Origin: Paracoccaceae bacterium
GTDB lineage: Bacteria > Pseudomonadota > Alphaproteobacteria > Rhodobacterales > Rhodobacteraceae
NCBI GenBank assembly: GCA_018222585.1
Contig: JAAFAB010000002.1
Location: forward strand, 248,001-312,000
DNA: 64,000 nucleotides
Direction: 5' to 3'
Each line of letters starts with the position of its first letter. Position 1 is the stretch's first letter. This document shows positions 46,236 to 54,970 of the stretch, piece by piece. The notes under the pieces were generated by a model. It did no database searches, was not told the origin of the DNA, and saw nothing but the letters and a program-made list of their open reading frames with translations. The translations under genes were made by a program, and so were the position numbers.

Positions 46236-46617
46236 GATCCACCACGGAAGCTGTCTGTGCGGGGCGGTGCGCTTCACCGCGCCCGGTCCGCTGGGAGAGG
46301 TCACCGCCTGTCATTGTACGCTCTGCCGCAAGCACTCGGGGCATTTCGATGCCAGCTGCGAGGTGAAGCGTGCGGATCTGGTGATCGAGGGGGCTGAGGC
46401 GCTGACCTGGTATGCCGCCACGGCGAAGGCGCGGCGCGGCTTTTGCGCCACCTGCGGCGCCTCGCTGTTCTTCGATCCGCCGCACCTGGACTGGATCGGC
46501 GTTTCGATGGGGGCCTTCGACGGCCCCACGGGAACGGCCCTGGCGCTGCACATCTTCTGCGCCGACAAGGGCGATTACTACGAGATCACAGACGGGTTGC
46601 CGCAGAACGCCCAGTGA
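46228..46617 (+). CDS. GFA-family (glutathione-dependent formaldehyde-activating-like) zinc protein
   Basis: This 129-residue protein has the family's cysteine set: GSCLCGAVRF, CHCTLCRKHSG and FCATCGASLF, which bind two zinc ions in the CENP-V/GFA fold. Few members are true formaldehyde-activating enzymes, so the substrate is open. ATG 46228 lies inside the 3' end of the DUF2087 gene with GGAAGG upstream, indicating translational coupling. Confidence 0.9.
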   Translation: MPEIHHGSCLCGAVRFTAPGPLGEVTACHCTLCRKHSGHFDASCEVKRADLVIEGAEALTWYAATAKARRGFCATCGASLFFDPPHLDWIGVSMGAFDGPTGTALALHIFCADKGDYYEITDGLPQNAQ

Positions 46618-46672
46618 GGGGCGGGCCGGGTCTGAGCCCGTCAGCGCGGCAACCGTCAGCGGTGGCGCGGCC

Positions 46673-46993
46673 TCAGGAGGCCGCGCATTGCTCCTGCGCG
46701 ACGGCGCCAAAGTAGCTGTATTTTTCCCAGAACCGGGCGTCCGAGCGCGAGGAGGACATCTTCATTTCCTGCGCCTTGTCGGGGCTGCGGAAGAACTTGG
46801 CGGCCGTGCGCTGATCGCGCGACGACAGCACCAGGTCGGCGACCCCCTGGATGCAGCCGCAAAGCTGTATCGAGGCCCCGCCATTGGGCGAGGTCAGGCA
46901 GGCCCGGCGGATGGTGTCCGCCTGGGCGCCGCCCGGGATCGAGAGAAATGCGATTGCCGCGGCGGCCAGCGCCACCCGGGAAGAATTGATCAT
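46673..46993 (-). CDS. Small exported protein of unknown function
   Basis: This 106-residue protein has a signal peptide (VALAAAAIAFLSIPGGAQA, cleaved before DTIRR). The mature part has four cysteines (RACLTS, LCGCIQ and final EQCAAS) and the segment LSSRDQRTAAKFFRSPDKAQEM. I recall rhodobacterial homologues carrying misleading transporter names; nothing in it supports transport. It is probably periplasmic with disulfides. ATG 46993 follows a weak ribosome site. Confidence 0.75.
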   Translation of the reverse strand: MINSSRVALAAAAIAFLSIPGGAQADTIRRACLTSPNGGASIQLCGCIQGVADLVLSSRDQRTAAKFFRSPDKAQEMKMSSSRSDARFWEKYSYFGAVAQEQCAAS

Positions 46994-47238
46994 GTCGTCA
47001 CTGCCTTGTCCCCGCCGGTCCGAAGGTTGATCCCCCGTGATCCGGCACCATTCACCAGCCGAACCCTGCCTTGGGTCCGGAAACTGGTCGCAGAATGCCA
47101 GATTTTCACCGAGTCTCAACAGTTCCGCGTTACGTCGCGCGGCGATCGGCAAGGCTTGGCCCGTGGCAGCGGGCGGCGCGGCGCCATGTCAAGCGGATTG
47201 CCTTTCCTTCGGCGGGAGGCAGAGACAACGCGGACGGG

Positions 47239-47258
47239 ACGGCCCCGTCCGGGGCCGT
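47239..47258 (-). terminator. Hairpin downstream of the MBL-fold gene
   Basis: A perfect 8-bp stem ACGGCCCC/GGGGCCGT with a GTCC loop lies 33 bp after the stop of the minus-strand MBL gene. There is no T-run. The rest of the 297-bp gap back to 46994 shows no credible coding frame. Confidence 0.5.
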
Positions 47259-47290
47259 TCGAAGCGCGTCAGCGGGGGCGCGGACCCGGC

Positions 47291-48067
47291 TCAGGCGGTG
47301 TACCAGTCCCCGCGCATGACCTCGGTCGCGGCGCCCGATTCGGCCAGCAGGCTTTCGAACAGGTCGAGGTCCGATCCCCGGTAGTGATAGGGGTAGACCA
47401 CCTTCGGCGCGAAGGCGGTGACACCCGCCGCGGCTTGTTCCTCGGTCATCGTATACGGCAGGTTGAAGGGCACGAAGGCCAGGTCGATGCCCTCCAGGGC
47501 GCGCATCTCGGGGGTGTCCTCGGTATCGCCGGCGACATAGACGGTCAGCCCGTCGACCGAGATCACATAGCCGTTGTCCCGGCCCTCGGGGTGATAGCCC
47601 TGCCGGTCCTCTGTGTAGTTGTAAGCGGGCACGGCGCGGATGTCGTAACCCAGCAGGGTGGCGCTGTCACCGTTGGCCATCACGGTATTGCTGCCCTGAA
47701 GTTCGGCGGGCAGGCTCTCGGCCACCGTCGGGTTGGTGATCATCGGCACCGACCCGGCGCGCTCGACCAGCCCGGCCAGGGTCTCGGGGTCGAAGTGGTC
47801 ACCGTGGTGGTGGGTGATCAGGATCGCATCGGCGGCCGGCAGCGCCTCGTAGGCGGCGGCTCCGCCAACCGGGTCGACGTAGATGCGTCCGGCGGGCGTA
47901 TCCATCACGAAACTGGCATGGGAGACGGGGTGGATCGAGACCTGACCCGAGTCAGTGTCATAACTGTCGCCGGTCAGGTTCTGGGCCATGGCGGCGAAGG
48001 GGCGGATCAGCATCGCGCCCGAGGTGGCGGCGATCCCGGTGGCCATAAGCTTTCTGCGTGTCAGCAT
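47291..48067 (-). CDS. Exported MBL-fold metallohydrolase (Tat signal)
   Basis: This 258-residue protein begins with a twin-arginine signal (LTRRKLMATGIAATSG, cleavage near AMAQ). The metal motif THHHGDH is at residues 85-91, with later VYVAGDTEDT and YPYHYRG. This is the UlaG-like/UPF0173-related branch of the MBL fold, placed in the periplasm. The substrate is unknown. ATG 48067 has GGGAG at a good distance. Confidence 0.88.
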   Translation of the reverse strand: MLTRRKLMATGIAATSGAMLIRPFAAMAQNLTGDSYDTDSGQVSIHPVSHASFVMDTPAGRIYVDPVGGAAAYEALPAADAILITHHHGDHFDPETLAGLVERAGSVPMITNPTVAESLPAELQGSNTVMANGDSATLLGYDIRAVPAYNYTEDRQGYHPEGRDNGYVISVDGLTVYVAGDTEDTPEMRALEGIDLAFVPFNLPYTMTEEQAAAGVTAFAPKVVYPYHYRGSDLDLFESLLAESGAATEVMRGDWYTA

Positions 48068-48173
48068 TTGTTTCTCCCTGGTTGCTGGAGGCATGTCGCT
48101 TCACTTGGGGCACAGGATAGCGCGCGGCAGGGCCGCGTCCGCTCACGTTACCGTCAGCGTGAAGGCCGCACGG

Positions 48174-48208
48174 CTTAGGGGCAGGCGTCGCGACGCCTGC
48201 CCCCTAAG
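48174..48208 (-). terminator. Long hairpin downstream of the cytochrome c peroxidase gene
   Basis: CTTAGGGGCAGGCGTCG (48174-48190) pairs with 48191-48208 over 17 bp with one bulged C and almost no loop. It lies 53 bp after the minus-strand peroxidase stop. It may be a terminator or a cruciform-forming palindrome. Confidence 0.6.
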
Positions 48209-48260
48209 CCCATGCTTGTTTCCAGGCTTCGCTGGTCGGTCCGGTCCCCGAGCCGGGGCC

Positions 48261-49301
48261 TCAGGGCAGCAATCCCTGCTCGGGGCGCGGGCTTCCCGCG
48301 GTTTCCGTCGGCAGCACCGGCAGGGTCACCTCGGGCAGCTCGCCCGTCAGGCTGTCGAGGAAGGCGACGATCCGGCCCGCGTCCGTGTCCGACAGCGCCT
48401 CGCCCAGCTGGCTCTCGGCCATGATCTGCACTGCGACCTTCAGGTCCCAGACCTTGCCCGAGTGAAAATAGGGCGCGGTCAGCGCGACGTTGCGCAGCGG
48501 CGCGGCGCGGAAGACATATTCATCGTCCACCGTCTCGGTCACCGCGAACCGGCCCTTGTCACCCTCGGGCAGGACATCGGCGCCGGGCTTCTCGATCAGG
48601 CCGAAAGGATAGTAGCCATGACCGCCGACATTGACCCCCGAGTGGCAGGAGACACAGCCCAGGTCCATGAACAGCTCCAGCCCGGCGCTGGCCTCGGCGC
48701 TCAGCGCCGCATCGTCGCCGTTCAGCCAGGCGTCGAAGGGCGCCGGGGTCAGCAGTGTCGCCTCGAAGGCCTCGATGGCGCGGGCCATGTTGTCGAAGTT
48801 GGCCCCGCCGCCCTCGGGGAAGGCGGTTTCGAACAGCCCCATGTAGCCGGGCATCGAGTTCAGCATCTCCTCGACGTTGTCGGGGGTATTGGCCATCTCG
48901 ACCCCGGCCTGGACCGGCCCCTTGGCCTGGGCCTTCAGGTCCTCGGCCCGCCCGTCCCAGAACTGGGCCTCGTTGAGCACCGCGTTCAGCACCGTGGGCG
49001 CGTTGCGCGGCCCCTTCTGCCAGCCGTGGCCGACGGAGGTTTCCAGATTGTCATCCCCGCCCGTTGTCAGGTTGTGGCAGGAGTAGCAGGAAAAGACCCC
49101 TGACAGCGACAGGCGCGGGTCGAAGAACAGCATCTTGCCGAGGTCGATCTTCTCGCCGGTGACCGGGTTGTCGGCCACCGCCGGGATGGTCGAGGGCAGC
49201 GGCCGGAACATCCCGGCGGCATCATCGCGCAGGTCATCCGCCGCGGCGGAGCCTGCCAGGGCCGTACCGGCCAGCAGGAGTAAACTCAGGGTACGCATCA
49301 T
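48261..49301 (-). CDS. Di-haem cytochrome c peroxidase
   Basis: This 346-residue protein has a signal peptide (RTLSLLLLAGTALAGSAAA) and two haem-binding motifs, CYSCH (72-76) and CVSCH (216-220). GKMLFFDPRLS and the EAQFWDGRAEDLKAQAKGP segment are typical of MauG/CcpA-type bacterial peroxidases. It reduces hydrogen peroxide in the periplasm with electrons from cytochrome c. The start may be ATG 49301 or 49298, and a GTG at 49310 is in frame. An FNR-type box lies about 60 bp upstream. Confidence 0.94.
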   Translation of the reverse strand: MMRTLSLLLLAGTALAGSAAADDLRDDAAGMFRPLPSTIPAVADNPVTGEKIDLGKMLFFDPRLSLSGVFSCYSCHNLTTGGDDNLETSVGHGWQKGPRNAPTVLNAVLNEAQFWDGRAEDLKAQAKGPVQAGVEMANTPDNVEEMLNSMPGYMGLFETAFPEGGGANFDNMARAIEAFEATLLTPAPFDAWLNGDDAALSAEASAGLELFMDLGCVSCHSGVNVGGHGYYPFGLIEKPGADVLPEGDKGRFAVTETVDDEYVFRAAPLRNVALTAPYFHSGKVWDLKVAVQIMAESQLGEALSDTDAGRIVAFLDSLTGELPEVTLPVLPTETAGSPRPEQGLLP

Positions 49302-49355
49302 CGTCTCCACTTTCGGGGCAGGAGTTCGCGCCCCGCCAGCCCGCGCAGAGGCGAC

Positions 49356-49369
49356 TTGATCTGCGTCAA
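49356..49369 (-). promoter_or_regulatory. FNR/FnrL-type box upstream of cytochrome c peroxidase
   Basis: Read on the minus strand it is TTGACGCAGATCAA, one mismatch from TTGAT-N4-ATCAA. It is centred about 61 bp before ATG 49301, beside an AT-rich stretch (49369-49395). Peroxidase genes of Paracoccus and relatives are known FNR targets. Confidence 0.65.
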
Positions 49370-49505
49370 TATCCTTGAATTATTCTAATTTGAATCTATG
49401 CGGTATCTATGTCCGTCGCGCGGCGGTGGCGGGCACCCCGGGCCCCGATTGACATCCGGGCACGGGCGGTCAAGCTGCCCGTCGCATGACAAAGGGCCTC
49501 ATCCC

Positions 49506-50144
49506 ATGGAAATACTTCATGACTTCAGCCGCGGGCCCTACCCGGCGCGCGTCCGTATCGCCCTGGCGGAACTTGGCCTGCAGTACCGTGTCCGTTTCGT
49601 GGAGGTCGATCTGCGCACCGGCGCCCACAAGACGCCGGCCTTTCGGGCCAAGAACTACTCCGGCACCCTGCCGGTGCTTGAGCTTGAGGATGGGACCTTT
49701 CTGGCCGAGTGCACCGCGATCACCGAGTACCTCGATCATCTCGGCCCGCAGCCGCGTCTGACCGGCCTCACGGCCCGCGAACGCGGCGTGATTCACATGA
49801 TGAACAAGCGCGCCGAGATCGAATTCCTCGACCCGATCAGCGTCTATTTCCATCATGCGACGCCTGGTCTCGGCCCCGAGGTCGAGCTCTACCAGAATCG
49901 GGAGTGGGGCCTGCAGATGCGCGACAAGGCTCTGCGGGGCGCGGCCTATTTCGATCATGTGCTCGCCACCCGGCCCCATGTGGCGGGAGAGGTCTTCTCG
50001 ATGGCCGATATCACCGTCGTTGCCGGCTTCATCTTTGCCCGGCTGCTGCGGTTGGAGATCCCCGCCGAGCTGCACCACCTCCATGCCTGGCACGACAGGA
50101 TGCGCACCCGGCCCAGCGTCCGGGGCTGGCGCGAGATGGGGTGA
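49506..50144 (+). CDS. Glutathione S-transferase family protein
   Basis: This 212-residue protein has a thioredoxin-fold N-domain (MEILHDFSRGPYPARVRIAL, then the cis-Pro segment YSGTLPVLELEDG and AECTAITEYLDHL). The all-helical C-domain follows with FSMADITVVAGFIFA. The active residue is probably S9 or a nearby residue. The substrate is unknown. ATG 49506 is chosen because it begins the fold exactly. It is divergent from the peroxidase. Confidence 0.92.
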   Translation: MEILHDFSRGPYPARVRIALAELGLQYRVRFVEVDLRTGAHKTPAFRAKNYSGTLPVLELEDGTFLAECTAITEYLDHLGPQPRLTGLTARERGVIHMMNKRAEIEFLDPISVYFHHATPGLGPEVELYQNREWGLQMRDKALRGAAYFDHVLATRPHVAGEVFSMADITVVAGFIFARLLRLEIPAELHHLHAWHDRMRTRPSVRGWREMG

Positions 50145-50254
50145 ACCGGAGACACGCAAGCAGATGAGGCCAGCCCCGGATGAGGCCAGCGCCGGCAGGG
50201 GCGAATGCGGAGGGCTCCTGTTCCGCGAGGCCCGGACCTGCTGCCCCTTGCGGG

Positions 50255-51253
50255 TCACGCGGCCTTCGCCGCCGTCCCCTGGGACCGGGCGCGCAGGTCC
50301 TCCAGCCCCTCTTCCCAGCCGATGATCGGGGCATAGCCCAGGTCCCGCTCTGCCCGGGAGGTATCCAGAGAGATCTCCACCGCGCTGGTGGCATATTCCT
50401 GGAAGCTGAGAGGTCCCCGCAGGCGACCACCGCTGAGCCGGAAAAGCGCGTCGCCGAGCCGCGCCATCCCGCGCAGCAGGGGCCGGGGCACGGATTTATC
50501 CGGCGGTGTCAGCCTCTGGGTTGCCAGCAGACCGGTGACGGTTTCGCGGAACGGTCGGGCAGGGCCGTCGGCGATGTGATAGACCGCGCCCGAGATCCTG
50601 CTGCCGAGGGCGAGGTCGACCGCGTGACAGAGGTTCGCGACATGGGTCGTCGAACAGGGGTAGCTCCCGCCCGAGATCCAGGCAAAGCGGCCCTCGCGCA
50701 CCATTCGTGCCAGGGTCGGCAGGGCGGTGGTATCGTCCCGGCCCCAGACCATGCGGGGGCGCAAGATGACCAGGCCCAGCCCGTCGCGGGCTGCGGCCAG
50801 CGCGATGGCTTCGGCCTCGGCCTTGCCGGCGGAGTAGGCGCCGGCGGGGCGGCGGGGCAGGGGGTGGTCTTCCGTCACCTGGCGCAGCGGGCGGCCGTCC
50901 TGCAGCACCGAGTCCGAACTGATGTGCACGGCGCGCCGCAGGCCGGCCCGCAGCGCGGCCGTCATCACGTTGCGGGTCCCCTCGCGGTTCGCCGCCTGCG
51001 CCGCCGCCCCCGGTCCGTGATCGAGGCAGGCCGCGGCATGGACCAGCGCGTCGCATCCGGTCATCCGGTCGGCCAGGTCCGCGTCCATCATGTCGCCTAG
51101 CATGGGCCGGGCCCCCAGGGCGGCGATCTGCCGGGCCGCCTCCTCGTGACGGACCAGTCCGGTGACCGCGCAGCCGGCGGCGACGAAATGCTGGACCAGG
51201 TTGCGCCCGACATAGCCGTTGGCGCCGGTGATGAAGACATGCCGATCACTCAT
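50255..51253 (-). CDS. NAD-dependent epimerase/dehydratase (SDR family)
   Basis: This 332-residue extended SDR has the NAD loop TGANGYVGRNL at residues about 9-19, the HAAACLDHG segment and the YSAGK catalytic pair near residue 140. Later parts resemble 3-beta-HSD/dihydroflavonol reductase-like members. Its start overlaps the end of the TetR gene by 8 bp (ATGAGTGA), so the two are translationally coupled. The substrate is unknown, possibly the inducer-linked compound. Confidence 0.9.
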   Translation of the reverse strand: MSDRHVFITGANGYVGRNLVQHFVAAGCAVTGLVRHEEAARQIAALGARPMLGDMMDADLADRMTGCDALVHAAACLDHGPGAAAQAANREGTRNVMTAALRAGLRRAVHISSDSVLQDGRPLRQVTEDHPLPRRPAGAYSAGKAEAEAIALAAARDGLGLVILRPRMVWGRDDTTALPTLARMVREGRFAWISGGSYPCSTTHVANLCHAVDLALGSRISGAVYHIADGPARPFRETVTGLLATQRLTPPDKSVPRPLLRGMARLGDALFRLSGGRLRGPLSFQEYATSAVEISLDTSRAERDLGYAPIIGWEEGLEDLRARSQGTAAKAA

Positions 51254-51848
51254 CCGAGGTCTCCTGTGCGGACTGTCCGGGGGCGACCGCGGCGGGATGC
51301 ACCTGCCCGGTACGGGCGAGGGTTTCGATATCGTCGAGGATCTGCAGACGCTCTGCCTCGCTGCGGGACACCAGCGCCATGTGCTGCTGGTACTTCAGCC
51401 CTTCCAGCGCCAGCCAGGCCAGCCGCGTCGCCGCCGGGTTGGCCGCTTCCGCCATCAGCCCGGAGAGGATCTGCGCCTGGCTGTCGCGGAAGTCGGCGCG
51501 CAGGTCCGCCTCCTGCATCAGCGCCATGATCAGCCCCAGCACGGCAGGGTTGCCCTCTTCGCTGACCGGCACGCGACGCGCCGCCTCGATCCGGCCGCGC
51601 AGCGGCGCATCGGGGCCGGGGGCGACCCCGGAGGCGCATTCGGCGTTGAAGGCATTGTCGGCCGCGATGGTGCGCTGCACCAGCGCACGCAGCAGGTCGC
51701 GCTTGCTGGCATGATCATAGAGCACCGTGGCCTTGGCCACGCCGGCCTCTGCGGCCACGGCGCCAAGGCTCAGCGTGCCGTCGCGGGCGATGACGCGGGC
51801 GACCGCGTCCAGAATCGCCTCCTGATCGTGTTTGCGGGGGCGCCCCAT
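51246..51848 (-). CDS. TetR/AcrR-family transcriptional regulator
   Basis: This 200-residue protein has an N-terminal HTH of the TetR type (GRPRKHDQEAILDAVARVIA, then VAAEAGVAKATVLYDHASKRDLLRALV). A helical ligand domain follows. ATG 51848 has a GGAGC ribosome site. A perfect 26-bp palindrome lies 12 bp upstream (51861-51886), so autoregulation together with the downstream epimerase is likely. The longer open frame upstream is a shadow of lepA. Confidence 0.93.
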   Translation of the reverse strand: MGRPRKHDQEAILDAVARVIARDGTLSLGAVAAEAGVAKATVLYDHASKRDLLRALVQRTIAADNAFNAECASGVAPGPDAPLRGRIEAARRVPVSEEGNPAVLGLIMALMQEADLRADFRDSQAQILSGLMAEAANPAATRLAWLALEGLKYQQHMALVSRSEAERLQILDDIETLARTGQVHPAAVAPGQSAQETSDE

Positions 51849-51860
51849 GGCTGGCTCCTT

Positions 51861-51886
51861 TTTATTTCCGACCGTTCGGAAATAAA
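51861..51886 (-). promoter_or_regulatory. Probable TetR operator
   Basis: Arms TTTATTTCCGA (51861-51871) and TCGGAAATAAA (51876-51886) are perfect 11-bp inverted repeats around CCGT. The AT-rich dyad stands out in a GC-rich region and overlaps the leader of the TetR gene. Confidence 0.82.
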
Positions 51887-52050
51887 GTGACCCGCAGCAT
51901 GCTGTCAAGCCATCTGCCGCCGCCGGGCCCGCGATGTCACGGCGAAAAGCCGCCCCGCGTGTCCCGGGCCGACAGGGTTGGCGGATCTCGCGGCCCTCCC
52001 CCGTCACAGCCCTTGCCAAACGCCTTTTTCCCCCGCATATGCTGCCGATC

Positions 52051-53850
52051 ATGACCGATCTCGCGCATATCCGTAACTTCTCCATCGTTGCCCATATCGA
52101 CCACGGGAAATCCACCCTGGCCGACCGGCTGATCCAGTCCACCAACACCGTCTCGGAACGCGAGATGAAGGAGCAGCTGCTCGACGCGATGGATATCGAG
52201 CGGGAACGCGGGATCACCATCAAGGCGAACACCGTGCGGATCGAGTACATCGCCGACAATGGCGAGCTCTACGTGCTGAACCTGATCGACACCCCCGGTC
52301 ACGTGGACTTTGCCTACGAGGTCTCCCGCTCGATGCACGCGGTCGAGGGCTCGCTGCTGGTGGTCGACAGCACGCAAGGGGTCGAGGCGCAGACGCTGGC
52401 GAACGTCTACCAGGCCATCGACGCCAACCACGAGATCATTCCGGTCCTCAACAAGATCGACCTGCCCGCCAGCGAACCCGAGCGGGTGAAGGAGCAGATC
52501 GAGGACGTGATCGGTATCGACGCCTCCGAGGCGCTGCTGGTCTCGGCGAAATCCGGCCTCGGCATCCACGAGACGCTGGAGGCGATCTGCCACCGCCTGC
52601 CCGCACCCCAGGGCGACCGCGATGCTCCGCTGAAGGCGATGCTGGTGGACAGCTGGTACGACAGCTACCTCGGCGTCGTCGTGCTGGTGCGCGTCATGGA
52701 CGGCGTGATGAAGAAGAACGACCGCGTGAAGTTCATGCGCAACGGCACGGTGCACCAGGTCGACCGGATCGGCGTCTTCCGCCCGGCGATGCAGAACGTG
52801 GACGAACTGGGCCCCGGCGAGATCGGCTTCATCACCGCCTCGATCAAGCAGGTGCGCGACACCAAGGTCGGCGACACGATCACCCATGACAAGAAGGGCA
52901 CCGACAAGGCGCTGCCGGGCTTCAAGCCCTCGATCCCCGTCGTCTTCTGCGGCCTCTTCCCGGTGGACTCCGCCGAATTCGAGGACCTGCGCGACGCGAT
53001 CGAGAAACTGGCCCTCAACGACGCCTCCTTCAGCTATGAAATGGAAACCTCGGCGGCGCTGGGCTTCGGCTTCCGCTGCGGCTTCCTGGGCCTGCTGCAC
53101 CTCGAGGTGGTCCGCGACCGGCTGGAGCGCGAATACAACATCGAGCTGATTACCACGGCGCCCTCGGTGGTCTACCATGTCCACATGAAGGACGGGACGA
53201 TGCAGGAGCTGCACAACCCCGCCGACATGCCTGACCTGACCTATGTGGATCACATCGAGGAACCGCGCATCAAGGCCACCATCATGGTGCCGGACGAGTA
53301 CCTCGGCGACGTGCTGAAGCTCTGCCAGGAGCGCCGTGGCATCCAGCTGGAGCTGACCTATGCCGGCACCCGCCCGCTGGTCGAATACGACCTGCCGCTG
53401 AACGAGGTGGTGTTCGATTTCTACGACCGGCTGAAGTCGGTCACCAAGGGCTATGCCTCCTTCGACTACCAGATGATCGGTTACCGCCAGGACAACCTGG
53501 TGAAGATGCAGGTGCTGGTGAACGACGAGCCGGTGGATGCGCTATCCATGATGGTGCACCGCGACCGCGCCGAGATGCGCGGCCGTGCCATGTGCGAGAA
53601 GCTGAAGGAGCTGATCCCGCGCCACATGTTCAAGATCCCGATCCAGGCGGCCATCGGCGGCAAGGTGATCGCGCGCGAGACGCTTTCGGCGATGCGCAAG
53701 GACGTGACGGCCAAGTGCTACGGCGGCGACGCCACCCGAAAGCGCAAGCTGCTGGACAAGCAGAAGGCCGGCAAGAAGAAGATGCGCCAGTTCGGGAAGG
53801 TGGATATCCCGCAGGAGGCGTTCATCTCGGCGCTGAAGATGGATAGTTGA
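52051..53850 (+). CDS. lepA: Elongation factor 4
   Basis: This 599-residue translational GTPase back-translocates stalled ribosomes. G1 is AHIDHGKS (residues 14-21), and the later G motifs DTPGHVDF and NKIDLP are intact. The C-terminal LepA-specific domain with [18 protein letters not shown], then [18 protein letters not shown] is complete. ATG 52051 gives the standard length; ATG 52039 is in frame. A terminator follows. Confidence 0.98.
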   Translation: MTDLAHIRNFSIVAHIDHGKSTLADRLIQSTNTVSEREMKEQLLDAMDIERERGITIKANTVRIEYIADNGELYVLNLIDTPGHVDFAYEVSRSMHAVEGSLLVVDSTQGVEAQTLANVYQAIDANHEIIPVLNKIDLPASEPERVKEQIEDVIGIDASEALLVSAKSGLGIHETLEAICHRLPAPQGDRDAPLKAMLVDSWYDSYLGVVVLVRVMDGVMKKNDRVKFMRNGTVHQVDRIGVFRPAMQNVDELGPGEIGFITASIKQVRDTKVGDTITHDKKGTDKALPGFKPSIPVVFCGLFPVDSAEFEDLRDAIEKLALNDASFSYEMETSAALGFGFRCGFLGLLHLEVVRDRLEREYNIELITTAPSVVYHVHMKDGTMQELHNPADMPDLTYVDHIEEPRIKATIMVPDEYLGDVLKLCQERRGIQLELTYAGTRPLVEYDLPLNEVVFDFYDRLKSVTKGYASFDYQMIGYRQDNLVKMQVLVNDEPVDALSMMVHRDRAEMRGRAMCEKLKELIPRHMFKIPIQAAIGGKVIARETLSAMRKDVTAKCYGGDATRKRKLLDKQKAGKKKMRQFGKVDIPQEAFISALKMDS

Positions 53851-53855
53851 GGGGG

Positions 53856-53880
53856 ACCCGGGCGAGAGCCCGGGTTTTTC
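53856..53880 (+). terminator. Rho-independent terminator of lepA
   Basis: An 8-bp perfect stem ACCCGGGC/GCCCGGGT (53856-53875) with a GAGA loop is followed by TTTTTC. It begins 6 bp after the lepA stop. Confidence 0.93.
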
Positions 53881-53908
53881 TTTGGGGATGGGCCCTCGGC
53901 GGGGCAGT

Positions 53909-53930
53909 GGTGGATTTCATCCACCCTACA
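53909..53930 (-). repeat. REP-like hairpin abutting the RAYT stop codon
   Basis: GGTGGAT-TTC-ATCCACC (53909-53925) is a perfect 7-bp hairpin directly followed on the + strand by CTA, the RAYT stop (TAG) in reverse. The combined GTAGGGTGGAT...ATCCACC pattern is the kind of REP associated with these transposases. It is unrelated in sequence to the three-hairpin elements. Confidence 0.75.
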
Positions 53931-54477
53931 CCAACAGCCCCGGCCTCGCCTCCCGCTCTCCAAAGCACCCCTCCGGCACCGCCCCGCTCCAATCCGCCTC
54001 CACCCGTCCTTCACGGATATCCCGGTGGATCGAAGAGAACTCCCAGTCTACCGCCCGGCGAACCAGCCCGTGTTTCACCGGATTGCCCCAGCAATAGCGC
54101 AGGTGCAGATCCATATCCCGATCCCCCCGGATATGCTGCTCCCAGTAGCGCCGCTGCCAGATGCCGACCTCTCCCTTGCGCCGCTTGCCCGGGCTCACTG
54201 CCACCCGATGCTTTACCCGTTTGCTGAACTCCGCCTTGATCGCCTGCCAGCGCACCGGATAGTCGGCGTCGCCCGGCGGCAGGGTCCAGAGGCAGTGCAT
54301 GTGATCGGGCAGGACCACCCAGGCGTCGATGGCGAAGGGACGGCGCAGGCGCTCGACCATGACCGCCTCGCGCAGGGCGCAGACCTCGCGCACCAGCAGG
54401 TCCGAGCTGCGGTCGCGCAGGCAGACCGTGAAGAAGATCGAGGCGCCGGGCAGGCGGGGGCGGATATAGCTGGCCAT
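53926..54477 (-). CDS. REP-associated tyrosine transposase (RAYT)
   Basis: This 183-residue Y1/HUH-type transposase-like protein has the HUH motif in VVLPDHMHCLWTL and a region GIWQRRYWEQHIR, then YCWGNPVKHGLV, both diagnostic of the RAYT group. RAYTs are single-copy genes thought to process REP hairpins rather than move themselves. It is convergent with lepA. A hairpin is fused to its stop codon, but no clear copy is seen on the 5' side. The C-terminal tail is unconserved. Confidence 0.92.
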   Translation of the reverse strand: MASYIRPRLPGASIFFTVCLRDRSSDLLVREVCALREAVMVERLRRPFAIDAWVVLPDHMHCLWTLPPGDADYPVRWQAIKAEFSKRVKHRVAVSPGKRRKGEVGIWQRRYWEQHIRGDRDMDLHLRYCWGNPVKHGLVRRAVDWEFSSIHRDIREGRVEADWSGAVPEGCFGEREARPGLLV

Positions 54478-54690
54478 GCGGCCATGGTGGCGCAGGGGTG
54501 GTTAACAAAGCGTGGGCAGGCGCCATGCGCCGCCGGTGGCCCACATCGCGCGGACCGTGCCGCATCCTGGGGTGGGAGACATCCCTTCAGGCCCGCACCG
54601 GTCGGCGCCGGGTCGCGGATGGGGCCATGAACACCGAAAGGCTGCGCCGTGGTGCGCGTCGGGGTGCATCCGTCGAAGATTCCCCGCACG

Positions 54691-54722
54691 AAAAAGGCCG
54701 GCGACCCTGGGGGCGCCGGCCT
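54691..54722 (-). terminator. Terminator of the first entericidin-like gene
   Basis: A 9-bp stem AGGCCGGCG/CGCCGGCCT (54695-54722), read on the minus strand, is followed by TTTTT (54695-54691). It lies 24 bp after the small gene's stop. Confidence 0.88.
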
Positions 54723-54746
54723 GATACTGATGCCGTAAGCGGGGGC

Positions 54747-54884
54747 TTACATGCCTGCCTGGGTCTGCCTGGCTTCACCCTCGATGATGGTGCCGGCCTT
54801 CTGAATGTCCCGGCCCGCGCCTTCGATTGTTTCGCAGGCCGCAAGCCCGGAAAGGGCCAGCAGGCAGATGGCGATTCTGATCAT
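54747..54884 (-). CDS. Entericidin-like small lipoprotein, copy A
   Basis: This 45-residue protein has a signal peptide and lipobox (LALSGLAAC, C17). The mature part ETIEGAGRDIQKAGTIIEGE is the entericidin A/B pattern. The frame was read directly codon by codon. Entericidins in enterobacteria form a toxin-antidote lipoprotein pair linked to stationary-phase lysis; in alphaproteobacteria the role is unproven. GAGGGA precedes ATG 54884, and a terminator follows. Confidence 0.88.
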   Translation of the reverse strand: MIRIAICLLALSGLAACETIEGAGRDIQKAGTIIEGEARQTQAGM

Positions 54885-54970
54885 TCCAATCCCTCGACAT
54901 GATGTTGATCCGGGCGAAATCCTAGGCGCAGGCCCGGGGGCCGTCCAGCCTCAAGCGAGGGCAGTCGGGA

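Noticed and set aside
53926-54477. RAYT as a full IS200/IS605 insertion sequence
   Set aside because: There are no matching left and right hairpin ends, no TnpB, and the coding sequence is of the RAYT subgroup, which is normally single-copy.
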